Origin: Bradyrhizobium sp. 141 | GTDB lineage: Bacteria > Pseudomonadota > Alphaproteobacteria > Rhizobiales > Xanthobacteraceae | Assembly (NCBI RefSeq): GCF_023074055.1 | Contig: NZ_JADPKR010000104.1 | Location: forward strand, 54,815 to 118,814 | Reading direction: 5' to 3' | Length of the DNA stretch: 64,000 nt | Part shown: one piece after another, positions 35,013 to 43,124 of the stretch | Layout of the letters: the number at the start of each line of letters is the position of its first letter | How positions within the stretch are numbered: the stretch's first letter is position 1 | Program-made: the position numbers and the translations under genes | The notes under the pieces: generated by a model | What the model saw: only the letters and a program-made list of their open reading frames with translations | Database searches by the model: none | What the model was told of the DNA's origin: nothing

Positions 35013-36212
35013 ATGTTCGATCGACGCGACCTGCTCAAAGGAGCGGGCTTGACCGCCATTGCGGCCACACTGAATTCCACCAAAGCGCTGGCACTCGATA
35101 CCGTCACCCTGCCCTTTGCCAACGGCGAACGACCGCTGGTGAAATATCCGCAGAAGCGGCCGATGATCGGCTTGACCAGCCGTCCGCCGCAGCTCGAGAC
35201 GCCGTTTGCGATCTTCAACGACGGCCCTATCACGCCCAACAACGCGTTCTTCGTGCGCTATCACCTCTCCGACCTGCCCTACAATCTCGACCCCGACAAG
35301 TTCACGCTCGAGGTCAAGGGCAAGGTCGACAAGCCGCTGAAACTTTCGCTGAAAGACATCAGGAAGATGAAGGCGACCGAGATCGTCGCCGTCAATCAGT
35401 GCTCCGGCAACAGCCGTGGCTTCGTCGAGCCGCGCGTCGCCGGCGGCCAGCTCGCCAACGGCGCCATGGGCAATGCGCGATGGCGCGGCGTGCCGCTGAA
35501 GGCAGTGCTGGAGATGGCTGGCGTGCAGAGCGGCGCCAGGCAGGTCACCTTCAACGGCATGGACGGGCCGGTCAGCGACAAGACGCCTGATTTCGTCAAG
35601 GCACTCGATATCGATCACGCCACTGACGGCGAGGTCATGCTGGCCTATGGCATGAATGGCGAGGATTTGCCGTTCCTCAATGGCTTCCCGCTGCGCCTGA
35701 TCGTGCCCGGCTATTACGGTACCTACTGGGTCAAGCACCTCAACGAGATCACCGTCATCGACAATGTCTATGACGGCTTCTGGATGAAGTCCGCCTATCG
35801 CATTCCCGATACGCCGAACAATGCGATCGAGCCCGGCACCGCGCCGAAGGCGACGATCCCGATCAACCGCTTCACCATCCGCTCCTTCATCACCAGCGTG
35901 CCTGATGGCGCCAAGCTGAAGGCGGGAGCTGTGACCCTGCGCGGCATCGCCTTCGACGGCGGCAAGGGCATCAAGGAGGTCCAGGTCTCCACCGACGGCG
36001 GCAAGACCTGGGTGAGCGCAAAGCTCGGCAAGGATCTGGGCAAATACTCGTTCCGCGAATGGAAGCTGCCGGTGAAGCTCGCGGCGGGCACCCTTGAGCT
36101 CAAGGTGCGCGCCACCGGCAATGGCGGCGAGACGCAGCCGGACTCGCCGCGCTGGAATCCGGCGGGCTATTTGCGCAACGTCGTCGAAACCGTCCGCGTG
36201 ACCGTGGCCTGA
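35013..36212 (+). CDS. sorA: sulfite dehydrogenase, molybdopterin subunit (SorA-type)
   Basis: A 399-residue exported molybdoenzyme of the sulfite oxidase family. The N-terminus FDRRDLLKGAG is a twin-arginine signal, so it is folded with its cofactor and sent to the periplasm by Tat. The molybdenum-ligating Cys130 lies in VNQCSGNSRGF. FLNGFPLRLIVPGYYGTYWVKHL is the substrate-side motif, and the C-terminal dimerisation domain starts near residue 290 (RFTIRSFIT). It oxidises sulfite to sulfate and passes electrons to the cytochrome c encoded 12 bases downstream. The ATG at 35013 has GGGAGGGG upstream. Confidence 0.9.
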   Translation: MFDRRDLLKGAGLTAIAATLNSTKALALDTVTLPFANGERPLVKYPQKRPMIGLTSRPPQLETPFAIFNDGPITPNNAFFVRYHLSDLPYNLDPDKFTLEVKGKVDKPLKLSLKDIRKMKATEIVAVNQCSGNSRGFVEPRVAGGQLANGAMGNARWRGVPLKAVLEMAGVQSGARQVTFNGMDGPVSDKTPDFVKALDIDHATDGEVMLAYGMNGEDLPFLNGFPLRLIVPGYYGTYWVKHLNEITVIDNVYDGFWMKSAYRIPDTPNNAIEPGTAPKATIPINRFTIRSFITSVPDGAKLKAGAVTLRGIAFDGGKGIKEVQVSTDGGKTWVSAKLGKDLGKYSFREWKLPVKLAAGTLELKVRATGNGGETQPDSPRWNPAGYLRNVVETVRVTVA

Positions 36213-36224
36213 AGGAGAGTGATC

Positions 36225-36533
36225 ATGCAGCGCACCGTTCTCCTCGCCATTCCCCTCGCCCTTGCCGCCGCGGTGGGGGCGGCACTTGCAGCGCCGGTCA
36301 ACTACAAGACCCCCGATGAGGTCGCGGTGTTCAAGCCCGGCCCCAACCTCGAGGTCGTGCAGGGCAATTGCAGCGCCTGCCACTCGGCGGATTACATCGC
36401 CACGCAGCCGCCGATGAAGGACAAGAAGGGCTTCTGGCAGGCCGAGGTGACCAAGATGATCAAAGTCTATGGCGCACCGATCGACGATGCCGACGTCGGC
36501 AAGATCGTCGATTATCTGGCCGCGACGTATTGA
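36225..36533 (+). CDS. sorB: sulfite dehydrogenase cytochrome c subunit (SorB-type)
   Basis: A 102-residue periplasmic monohaem cytochrome c. The signal peptide covers residues 1-25, ending ALAAP. The haem motif is CSACH (Cys49, Cys52, His53), and the distal Met ligand is probably Met66 in PPMKDKKGFW. It is the electron acceptor of SorA, 12 bases downstream of it, with GGAG before the ATG. A GTG two codons upstream overlaps that site and is unlikely. Length and motif order match SorB of Starkeya-type sulfite dehydrogenases. Confidence 0.88.
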   Translation: MQRTVLLAIPLALAAAVGAALAAPVNYKTPDEVAVFKPGPNLEVVQGNCSACHSADYIATQPPMKDKKGFWQAEVTKMIKVYGAPIDDADVGKIVDYLAATY

Positions 36534-36740
36534 CGGATGGCACGCGGCGTGCGGACGATTGACCGCGAAACGGGCAAAATCGGCAAAAGCGCCGCGAAGT
36601 TGAGCGGAATTCGGGGAAATGCTGATGTGGTTTGAGCTACCAAGCCCGCCACATTCCGCGTATCCTGTTAGGACCGAACCGGCCGGTTGGCGGGGACTGG
36701 CGGTTCGAGATCTCGGAGGAAGACCCGCGGAGAAGTCGTG

Positions 36741-36941
36741 ATGGCTAAAGGTACGGTCAAGTGGTTCAACCCGACGAAGGGTTATGGATTTATCCAGCCT
36801 GCGTCGGGCGGCAAGGATGTGTTCGTGCATATCTCGGCAGTGCAGAAAGCCGGTTTGTCCTCCCTCAATGAGGGGCAGACGGTGGAATACGAAGAGATCG
36901 CAAATCGGGGCAAGACCTCCGCAGAGAACCTTAAAGTCTAA
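36741..36941 (+). CDS. cold-shock domain protein (CspA family)
   Basis: A 66-residue nucleic-acid chaperone. RNP1 is KGYGFIQP and RNP2 is VFVHISAV; the fold is a five-stranded OB barrel. It binds single-stranded RNA or DNA and melts structure during cold or growth transitions. The ATG has GGAGAAG a few bases upstream. About 150 bp of leader before it contain G/C-rich self-complementary stretches (for example GAACCGGCCGGTT near 36677-36689), as is common for csp mRNAs with regulatory 5' leaders. It is not in an operon. Confidence 0.92.
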   Translation: MAKGTVKWFNPTKGYGFIQPASGGKDVFVHISAVQKAGLSSLNEGQTVEYEEIANRGKTSAENLKV

Positions 36942-37113
36942 GCCCGCCAGCCTTTGCTGCCTCCCGGATCTGTCCGGGAAGCCGGGCCAAGAAAATTTTA
37001 GAAGACGGTGAGTGCATTCGACGACAGGCGTTGCGATTGCACACGGAGAGCTATTTTTCGCGCGAAGACCGCTCGTTCAACGCCACAGCAATGACAATCG
37101 CGACGGCATTTCG

Positions 37114-37575
37114 TCAGCCCACCGGCAACGGTGCGTCGCGCTTGATCTCTTCCATCACCGCATAGGTCCGCGTCTCGCGCACACCCGGCATCGACAGCAG
37201 GGTCTCGCCGAGGAAGCGTCGATAGGCGGTCATGTCTGCCAGCCGCGCTTTCACAAGATAGTCGAAGCCGCCGGCAACCATGTGACACTCCAGTACCTCG
37301 GGCGCGAGTTTCACCGCGCGCGCAAACCGCTCGAAATTATCCGGCGTGGTCTTGTCGAGCAGCACTTCGACGAACACCAGGAGCCCGAGGCCGAGCCGGT
37401 GCGGATTGAGCCGCGCGCCATAGCCCTCGACAAAGCCCTCCCGCTGCAACCGCTTCAGCCGCTCGCCGATCGAGGTCGGCGACAGCCCGATGCGCTCGGC
37501 GAGGTCGACATTGGCGATTCGTCCGTCCTCCTGCAAAATCGAGAGGATTTTCCGGTCGATCCGATCGAGTTCCAT
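37114..37575 (-). CDS. putR: Lrp/AsnC family regulator of proline utilisation (PutR-like)
   Basis: A 153-residue Lrp-type protein. An N-terminal helix-turn-helix (residues about 1-60: LDRIDRKILSILQEDGRIANVDLAERIGLSPTSIGERLKRL) is followed by the RAM effector domain with VAGGFDYLVKAR. It is divergent from putA, and in alphaproteobacteria the putA activator PutR is exactly such a protein in this position, binding proline as inducer. The PutA here lacks its own DNA-binding domain, so a separate regulator is needed. The symbol rests on location and family. Confidence 0.85.
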   Translation of the reverse strand: MELDRIDRKILSILQEDGRIANVDLAERIGLSPTSIGERLKRLQREGFVEGYGARLNPHRLGLGLLVFVEVLLDKTTPDNFERFARAVKLAPEVLECHMVAGGFDYLVKARLADMTAYRRFLGETLLSMPGVRETRTYAVMEEIKRDAPLPVG

Positions 37576-37689
37576 GGTTTATGAGGCCAAACGCGTTATA
37601 GTCTTCATTTTTTACGGCAAACGAGCTCGATTGTCTATCGAACTACGGTAGCTCCGGCATTATCCTGGAATTGAGCTACAGGAGCCGCC
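37576..37689. promoter_or_regulatory. putR-putA divergent control region
   Basis: A 114-bp A/T-rich region. It contains TCGAT-TGTCT-ATCGA (37627-37641), a short perfect inverted repeat, and TAGCTC (37649) paired with GAGCTA (37673-37678). Both are plausible Lrp-type binding sites. AGGAG at 37679 is the putA ribosome site. Confidence 0.45.
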
Positions 37690-40689
37690 ATGCCGAACAT
37701 CCCGCCTCCCTTCACCGCTCCCTACGCGCCCGATGATGTCGAGATCGCCGCGCGGCTGTTGCCGGCGTCGCATCTGGCCCCGCCGCAGGAGGCGCGGATC
37801 GACCGCACCGCGACGCGGTTGATCGAGGCGATCCGCAAGCGCGACGACCGGCTTGGTGGGGTCGAGGACATGCTGCGGGAGTTCGCGCTGTCGACCAAGG
37901 AGGGGCTCGCGCTGATGGTGCTGGCAGAGGCGCTGCTGCGCGTGCCCGATGCGCGCACTGCCGACCAGTTCATCGAGGACAAGCTCGGCGAGGGTGACTT
38001 CATCCACCACGAGACCAAGTCCACCGCCTTTCTGGTCAACGCCTCGGCCTGGGCGCTCGGCCTGTCGGCGCGGGTGATCCAGCCCGGCGAGACGCCCGAC
38101 GGCACCATCGGCCGGCTGGTGAAGCGGCTCGGCGCGCCGGCGGTGCGCACCGCCACGCGCCAGGCGATGCGGCTGATGGGCAATCATTTCGTGCTCGGCG
38201 AGACCATCGAGCAGGCGCTGGAGCGGGGCCGTCCGCGCTCCGGCCAGAAGCCGCGCTATTCCTTCGACATGCTCGGCGAGGCCGCGCGCACGGCGGCGGA
38301 TGCCAAGCGCTATTTCGATGCCTATGCCAGCGCAATCGAAACCATCGGCAAGGCGGCGGGCAACCATCCCCTGCCCGACCGGCCCGGCATCTCGGTCAAG
38401 CTCTCAGCACTGCATCCGCGCTTCGAGGCGATCAGCCGCGAGCGGGTGATGGCCGAGCTGGTGCCGCTGCTGCTGGACCTCGCGCAGCGCGCCAAGGCCC
38501 ATGACCTCAACTTCACCGTCGATGCCGAGGAAGCCGACCGGCTGGAGTTGTCGCTCGACGTGATCGCGGCAACGCTCGCCGATACGTCACTTGCCGGCTG
38601 GGATGGATTTGGCCTCGCGATCCAGGCCTATCAGAAACGCGCCAGCGCGGTGATCGACTATGTCGATGAGCTCGCCCGCGCGCATGACCGCAAGCTGATG
38701 GTGCGCCTCGTCAAGGGCGCCTATTGGGACACCGAGATCAAGCGCGCACAGGAGCGCGGGCTCGACGGCTATCCCGTGTTCACGCGCAAGGCGATGACGG
38801 ATCTCAACTTCGTCGCCTGCGCGACGAAGCTGCTGGCCTTGCGGCCCCGCATCTTCCCGCAATTCGCCACGCACAATGCGCTGACGGTCGCGACCGTGCT
38901 GGAGCTCGCGCAAGATGGCGGCGGCTTCGAATTCCAGCGCCTGCACGGCATGGGCGAAGCGCTGTACGAGCAGCTTGCCCAGGATCACCCAGAGATCGCC
39001 TACCGCACCTATGCGCCGGTCGGCAGCCATCGCGACCTGCTGGCCTATCTGGTGCGGCGGCTGCTCGAGAACGGCGCCAACTCCTCCTTCGTGGCGCAGG
39101 CCGCTGATTATCGCGTGCCGGTGCCAGCGCTGTTGCGACGCCCGGCGGATGCCATCGTCCGGCCGCAACAGGCGGCCCATCCCAAGATTCCGCTGCCCGG
39201 CGATCTCTTTGCGCCGGAGCGGCGCAATTCGCGCGGCGTCGAATTCGGCGCGCGCGCCGCGCTTGATCAGTTGCTGGCTGACGTGAAAGCCGAGACGGCT
39301 GACCTCAAGCCGATCGCCGATGCCACGCCGGATCAGGCCAACGCGGCGGTGACTGCTGCGCGCGCAGGCTTTGCCGCCTGGAGCCGGACGCCGGCAGCCG
39401 TGCGCGCCGCGGCGCTGGAGCAGGCCGCGCATCTGTTGGAGAGCCGCGGTGCCCGTTTCATCGCGCTGCTGCAGGCCGAGGGCGGCAAGACGCTGGACGA
39501 TGCGCTGTCGGAACTGCGCGAAGCCGCCGACTTCTGCCGCTATTATGCCGCGCAGGGCCGAAAATTGTTCGGAAGCGACGCCGCCTTGCCGGGTCCGACC
39601 GGCGAGAGCAATGCGCTCGCGATGCGCGGCCGCGGCGTCTTCGTTGCGATCTCGCCGTGGAATTTTCCGCTGGCGATCTTCCTGGGCCAGGTCACGGCCG
39701 CGTTGATGGCCGGCAACAGCGTAGTGGCAAAACCCGCCGAGCAGACGCCGCGGATCGCGCGCGAAGCCGTGGCCCTGCTGCACGAGGCCGGCATCCCCAA
39801 GGGCGCGCTACATCTCGTCACCGGCGACGGCAAGATCGGCGCGGCCCTGACGGCACATCCCGATATTGCCGGTGTCGTCTTCACCGGCTCGACCGAGGTC
39901 GCGCGCTTGATCAACCGGACGCTCGCTGCCAAGGACGGGCCGATCGTGCCGCTGATCGCGGAGACCGGCGGCATCAACGCCATGATCGCGGATGCCACCG
40001 CGCTGCCCGAACAAGTCGCGGACGACGTCGTCACTTCCGCGTTCCGTTCCGCCGGCCAGCGCTGCTCGGCGCTGCGGCTGCTGTTCGTGCAGGAGGACGT
40101 CGCCGACCGCATGATCGAGATGATCGCAGGCGCCGCACGCGAGTTGAAGATCGGCGATCCCCGCGACGTCGCAACTCATGTCGGTCCGGTGATCGACGCG
40201 GAGGCCAAGCAGCGACTGGATACGCATATCGCGCGGATGACGCGCGAGGCGCGGCCGCACTTTGCCGGCACCGCGCCGGAGGGTTGCTTCGTCGCACCGC
40301 ACATCTTCGAGCTCAAGGACGCCGGCCAGCTCACCGAGGAAGTGTTCGGTCCGATCCTGCATGTGGTGCGCTATCGTGCGGAGACCCTCGAACGCGTGCT
40401 GCAGGCAATCGAGCGCAGCGGCTACGGGCTGACCCTCGGCGTCCACTCCCGCATCGACGACACCATCGAAGCCATCATCGACCGCTTTCAGGTCGGCAAC
40501 ATCTATGTCAACCGCAACATGATCGGCGCCGTGGTCGGCGTGCAGCCGTTCGGCGGCAACGGCCTGTCCGGAACCGGCCCCAAGGCCGGCGGCCCGCACT
40601 ATCTCGCGCGCTTTGCGACCGAGCAGACGGTGACGATCAACACCGCCGCAGCCGGCGGCAATGCTGCGCTGCTTGCGGGGGAGGAGTGA
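37690..40689 (+). CDS. putA: bifunctional proline dehydrogenase / L-glutamate-gamma-semialdehyde dehydrogenase
   Basis: A 999-residue enzyme that oxidises proline to glutamate in two steps with channelling. The FAD-dependent proline dehydrogenase half (about residues 60-470) has LMVRLVKGAYWDTEIKRAQ and RLHGMGE; the NAD-dependent aldehyde dehydrogenase half (about 510-990) has PWNFPLAIF, GSTEVARL, the general-base Glu in AETGGINAM and the nucleophile Cys792 in AGQRCSALR. Length and Cys792 agree exactly with the characterised Bradyrhizobium PutA, a type A PutA without the ribbon-helix-helix DNA-binding domain. That supports the taxonomic call. It is divergent from the Lrp-type regulator. Confidence 0.95.
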   Translation: MPNIPPPFTAPYAPDDVEIAARLLPASHLAPPQEARIDRTATRLIEAIRKRDDRLGGVEDMLREFALSTKEGLALMVLAEALLRVPDARTADQFIEDKLGEGDFIHHETKSTAFLVNASAWALGLSARVIQPGETPDGTIGRLVKRLGAPAVRTATRQAMRLMGNHFVLGETIEQALERGRPRSGQKPRYSFDMLGEAARTAADAKRYFDAYASAIETIGKAAGNHPLPDRPGISVKLSALHPRFEAISRERVMAELVPLLLDLAQRAKAHDLNFTVDAEEADRLELSLDVIAATLADTSLAGWDGFGLAIQAYQKRASAVIDYVDELARAHDRKLMVRLVKGAYWDTEIKRAQERGLDGYPVFTRKAMTDLNFVACATKLLALRPRIFPQFATHNALTVATVLELAQDGGGFEFQRLHGMGEALYEQLAQDHPEIAYRTYAPVGSHRDLLAYLVRRLLENGANSSFVAQAADYRVPVPALLRRPADAIVRPQQAAHPKIPLPGDLFAPERRNSRGVEFGARAALDQLLADVKAETADLKPIADATPDQANAAVTAARAGFAAWSRTPAAVRAAALEQAAHLLESRGARFIALLQAEGGKTLDDALSELREAADFCRYYAAQGRKLFGSDAALPGPTGESNALAMRGRGVFVAISPWNFPLAIFLGQVTAALMAGNSVVAKPAEQTPRIAREAVALLHEAGIPKGALHLVTGDGKIGAALTAHPDIAGVVFTGSTEVARLINRTLAAKDGPIVPLIAETGGINAMIADATALPEQVADDVVTSAFRSAGQRCSALRLLFVQEDVADRMIEMIAGAARELKIGDPRDVATHVGPVIDAEAKQRLDTHIARMTREARPHFAGTAPEGCFVAPHIFELKDAGQLTEEVFGPILHVVRYRAETLERVLQAIERSGYGLTLGVHSRIDDTIEAIIDRFQVGNIYVNRNMIGAVVGVQPFGGNGLSGTGPKAGGPHYLARFATEQTVTINTAAAGGNAALLAGEE

Positions 40690-40804
40690 GGCCCTGCGCC
40701 CCACGCCGTTGCATCCCGCGGAAACATCGGTCTAATGCTCTCGTGAAACTCCCGCGCCAATTCCAGCGCGCGGGAAACGACAAGAGCGAGGGAGCGACGC
40801 TGCG

Positions 40805-42010
40805 ATGGAAAAAGGCATCTTTTCAGGCCTGAAGGTTCTGGACTGCGCGAGCTTCATCGCAGCGCCCGCGGCAGCGACCGTGCTGTCGGATTTCGGCGCC
40901 GACGTCATCAAGATCGAACCGCCCGGTGCCGGCGATCCCTACCGCAATCTGCCGAACCTGCCGGGCTATCCCTCAGGCGAGCACAATTTCGCCTGGCTGC
41001 TGGAAGCCCGCAACAAGAAGAGCATCGCGCTCGATCTCGCAAAGCCCGAAGCACAGGCCGTGCTCTACAAGCTGGTCGAAGAGGCCGACGTCTTCATCAC
41101 CAACATGCCGCCGCCGGTGCGCGCCAAGCTCGGCATCACCTATGACCACCTCGCCCATCTCAACGACCGGCTGATCTACGCCTCCTTCACCGGCTATGGC
41201 GAGAAGGGCGAGGAGGCCAACAAGCCCGGCTTCGACAGCAACGCCTATTGGGCACGCTCCGGCCTGATGGACCTCGTGCGCGCCGACACCGACACGACCC
41301 CGGCCCGCTCCGTCGCCGGCATGGGCGACCACCCCTGCGCCATGGCGTTCTACGGCGCCATCGTCACCGCGCTCTATCAGCGCGAGAAGACCGGCAAGGG
41401 CTCGCATGTCGCCTCCAATCTGATGGCGAACGGGGTGTGGGCGGCGAGCGTGCTGGCGCAGGCAAAGCTCTGCGGCGCCAAGTTCGGCGAGCGCCGTCCG
41501 CGCGAGCGCGCACTCAACGCAGTCGCCAACCACTACCAGTGCAAGGACGGCCGCTGGTTGATCCTGTCGCTGCTGAGCGAGGAGAAGCAGTTTCCGACGC
41601 TGGCCAAATGCCTGGGGCGCGAGGACCTGATCAATGATCCCCGCTTCGCCACCAAGGCGGACCGCCACGCCCGCTCGGTGGAGCTGATCAAGATCCTGGA
41701 CGACACCTTTGCAACCAAAGATCTCGCCGAATGGCGCGGGATCCTCGACGGCAGCGGCCTCGTGTTCGGCGTCGTCGCCATTCTCGACGACATCCCGAAC
41801 GACAAGCAGATGCTCGACAACGAGGTGCTGGTGCCGTTCGAGAACGACACCATGCTCACCATCAACAGTCCGATCTGGATCGACGGCGCCAAGAAGGTTA
41901 AGCCGCGCAAGCCGCCCGCCGTGGGCGAGCACAGTGACGAGATTTTGCGCGGCGCGGGATACGACGAGGCGGCGATCAAGCAGCTGCGGAGTTCGGGGGC
42001 CGTCGGTTAA
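40805..42010 (+). CDS. class III CoA transferase (CaiB/BaiF family)
   Basis: A 401-residue protein with the family pattern: FSGLKVLDCASFIAAPAAATVLSDFGADVIKIEPPGAGDPYR at the N-terminus and the active-site aspartate expected in GFDSNAYWARSGLM. Asn in MANGVWAASV and other blocks agree with the fold. It transfers CoA from succinyl-CoA, acetyl-CoA or another thioester to an organic acid not identifiable here. It is distinct from the CoA transferase at 21457-22557. A family D palindrome separates it from the co-directional glutathione transferase gene. Confidence 0.88.
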   Translation: MEKGIFSGLKVLDCASFIAAPAAATVLSDFGADVIKIEPPGAGDPYRNLPNLPGYPSGEHNFAWLLEARNKKSIALDLAKPEAQAVLYKLVEEADVFITNMPPPVRAKLGITYDHLAHLNDRLIYASFTGYGEKGEEANKPGFDSNAYWARSGLMDLVRADTDTTPARSVAGMGDHPCAMAFYGAIVTALYQREKTGKGSHVASNLMANGVWAASVLAQAKLCGAKFGERRPRERALNAVANHYQCKDGRWLILSLLSEEKQFPTLAKCLGREDLINDPRFATKADRHARSVELIKILDDTFATKDLAEWRGILDGSGLVFGVVAILDDIPNDKQMLDNEVLVPFENDTMLTINSPIWIDGAKKVKPRKPPAVGEHSDEILRGAGYDEAAIKQLRSSGAVG

Positions 42011-42023
42011 GGCGGCGCGCCAC

Positions 42024-42104
42024 CGTCATTGCGAGCGCAGCGAAGCAATCCAGAATCCCACCGCGGATGCATCGCTGGATTGCTTCGCTACGCTCGCAAT
42101 GACG
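42024..42104. repeat. palindromic element, family D copy 2
   Basis: An inverted repeat with ends CGTCATTGCGAGCG and CGCTCGCAATGACG and inner arms CGAAGCAATCCAG / CTGGATTGCTTCG. The loop region is shorter than in the other family D copies. Confidence 0.88.
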
Positions 42105-42161
42105 ATGTGGGGCTATCCCGATATAACAATCGGCAAAAACACCCAATGCCGCGAGGTCCGC

Positions 42162-42809
42162 ATGCCCAGCTACCGCCTGCACTACTTCCCCGAATCCGGC
42201 AACAGCTACAAGCTGGCGCTGATGCTGACGCTTTGCGGCGAGCCGTTCGAGGGGGTCTGGACCGACTTCGGCGGCGGCGTCACGCGCACGGCTGAATGGC
42301 GCAAGGCCGTGAATCCGATGGGGGAGATTCCCGTGCTCGAAATCGACGGCGTGAAAATGACGCAGACTGCGCCGCTTCTGCTCAAGCTCGCCGAGCAATA
42401 CGGACGCTTCGGCGGCGAGACGGCGGACGAAAAGTTCGAGCTGCTGCGCTGGCTGTTCTGGGACAACCACAAGCTCACCGGCTACATGGCGACCTATCGC
42501 TTCATGCGGGCCTTCACCGAGAAGAACGACCCGCAGGTGCTGAAGCATTTCCGCCGCCGGCTCGAGGATTTCCTCGGCATTCTCGACGGACACCTCCAGC
42601 ACAATGCATTCGCGATCGGCGCGAGGCCGACGGTCGCCGATATCTCGATGATGGCCTATCTGCACTATCCCAGCGACGAGCACGGCTTCGATTTCGCGGC
42701 AAGCCATCCTGCCATCCACGCCTGGCTCGGCCGCATGGCCGCACTGCCGGGCTGGAAGCCGGCGTACGAGTTGCTGCCGGGGAAGCGGATGACGAACTAC
42801 GCGAAGTGA
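42162..42809 (+). CDS. glutathione S-transferase family protein
   Basis: A 215-residue protein with a thioredoxin-like N-terminal domain (YRLHYFPESGNSYKLALMLTLCG, then NPMGEIPVLEIDG with the cis-proline of the glutathione site) and the all-helical C-terminal domain (from about residue 90, RPTVADISMMAYLHYP with the N-capping box). It would conjugate or isomerise electrophilic substrates with glutathione. The start at 42162 has GAGG upstream; a much longer in-frame opening to the left is a shadow over the CoA transferase. No partner is identified. Confidence 0.88.
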   Translation: MPSYRLHYFPESGNSYKLALMLTLCGEPFEGVWTDFGGGVTRTAEWRKAVNPMGEIPVLEIDGVKMTQTAPLLLKLAEQYGRFGGETADEKFELLRWLFWDNHKLTGYMATYRFMRAFTEKNDPQVLKHFRRRLEDFLGILDGHLQHNAFAIGARPTVADISMMAYLHYPSDEHGFDFAASHPAIHAWLGRMAALPGWKPAYELLPGKRMTNYAK

Positions 42810-42835
42810 AGGTGCTCGCGCCAAGGCTTCAGTGC

Positions 42836-42921
42836 CGTCATGGCCGGGCTTGTCCCGGCCATCCACGATCTTTAGCTCGGATACGAGAACGTGGATGCCC
42901 GGGACAAGCCCGGGCATGACG
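42836..42921. repeat. palindromic element, family F
   Basis: An inverted repeat with ends CGTCATGGCCGGGCTTGTCC and GGACAAGCCCGGGCATGACG and inner arms CATCCACG / CGTGGATG. It lies just after the glutathione transferase gene. It is the only copy of this sequence family in the window but shares the CGTCAT/ATGACG ends with families D and E. Confidence 0.85.
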
Positions 42922-42935
42922 AAGGAGAGCGCGGC

Positions 42936-43100
42936 TTACCTGAGCCCCAACCAGCCGAGTGTGAACAGAATCCCGCCGACGATGACGGCCATCGCGATCG
43001 CCCAGATGCTCACGCGGGCACTGCCGGTGACCTGCTTGACTTCTTCATTGCGCGCAATCTCGCGATTGCGCGCTTTGTTGGCGTTGCCCGTGTCCGTCAT
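42936..43100 (-). CDS. 54-residue single-pass membrane protein
   Basis: A short gene of 54 codons. It begins MTDTGNANKARNREIARNEE, a charged, hydrophilic segment, and continues with a single membrane helix of about 22 residues (ISWAIA-type, WAIAMAVIVGGILFTLGWLG) ending LR. Codon use is G/C-rich at third positions like its neighbours. It starts 25 bases after the end of the CxxCH gene on the same strand, so the two may be co-transcribed. Function unknown. Confidence 0.65.
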   Translation of the reverse strand: MTDTGNANKARNREIARNEEVKQVTGSARVSIWAIAMAVIVGGILFTLGWLGLR

Positions 43101-43124
43101 GAATCATCCAAATCGCTTGTTGGC

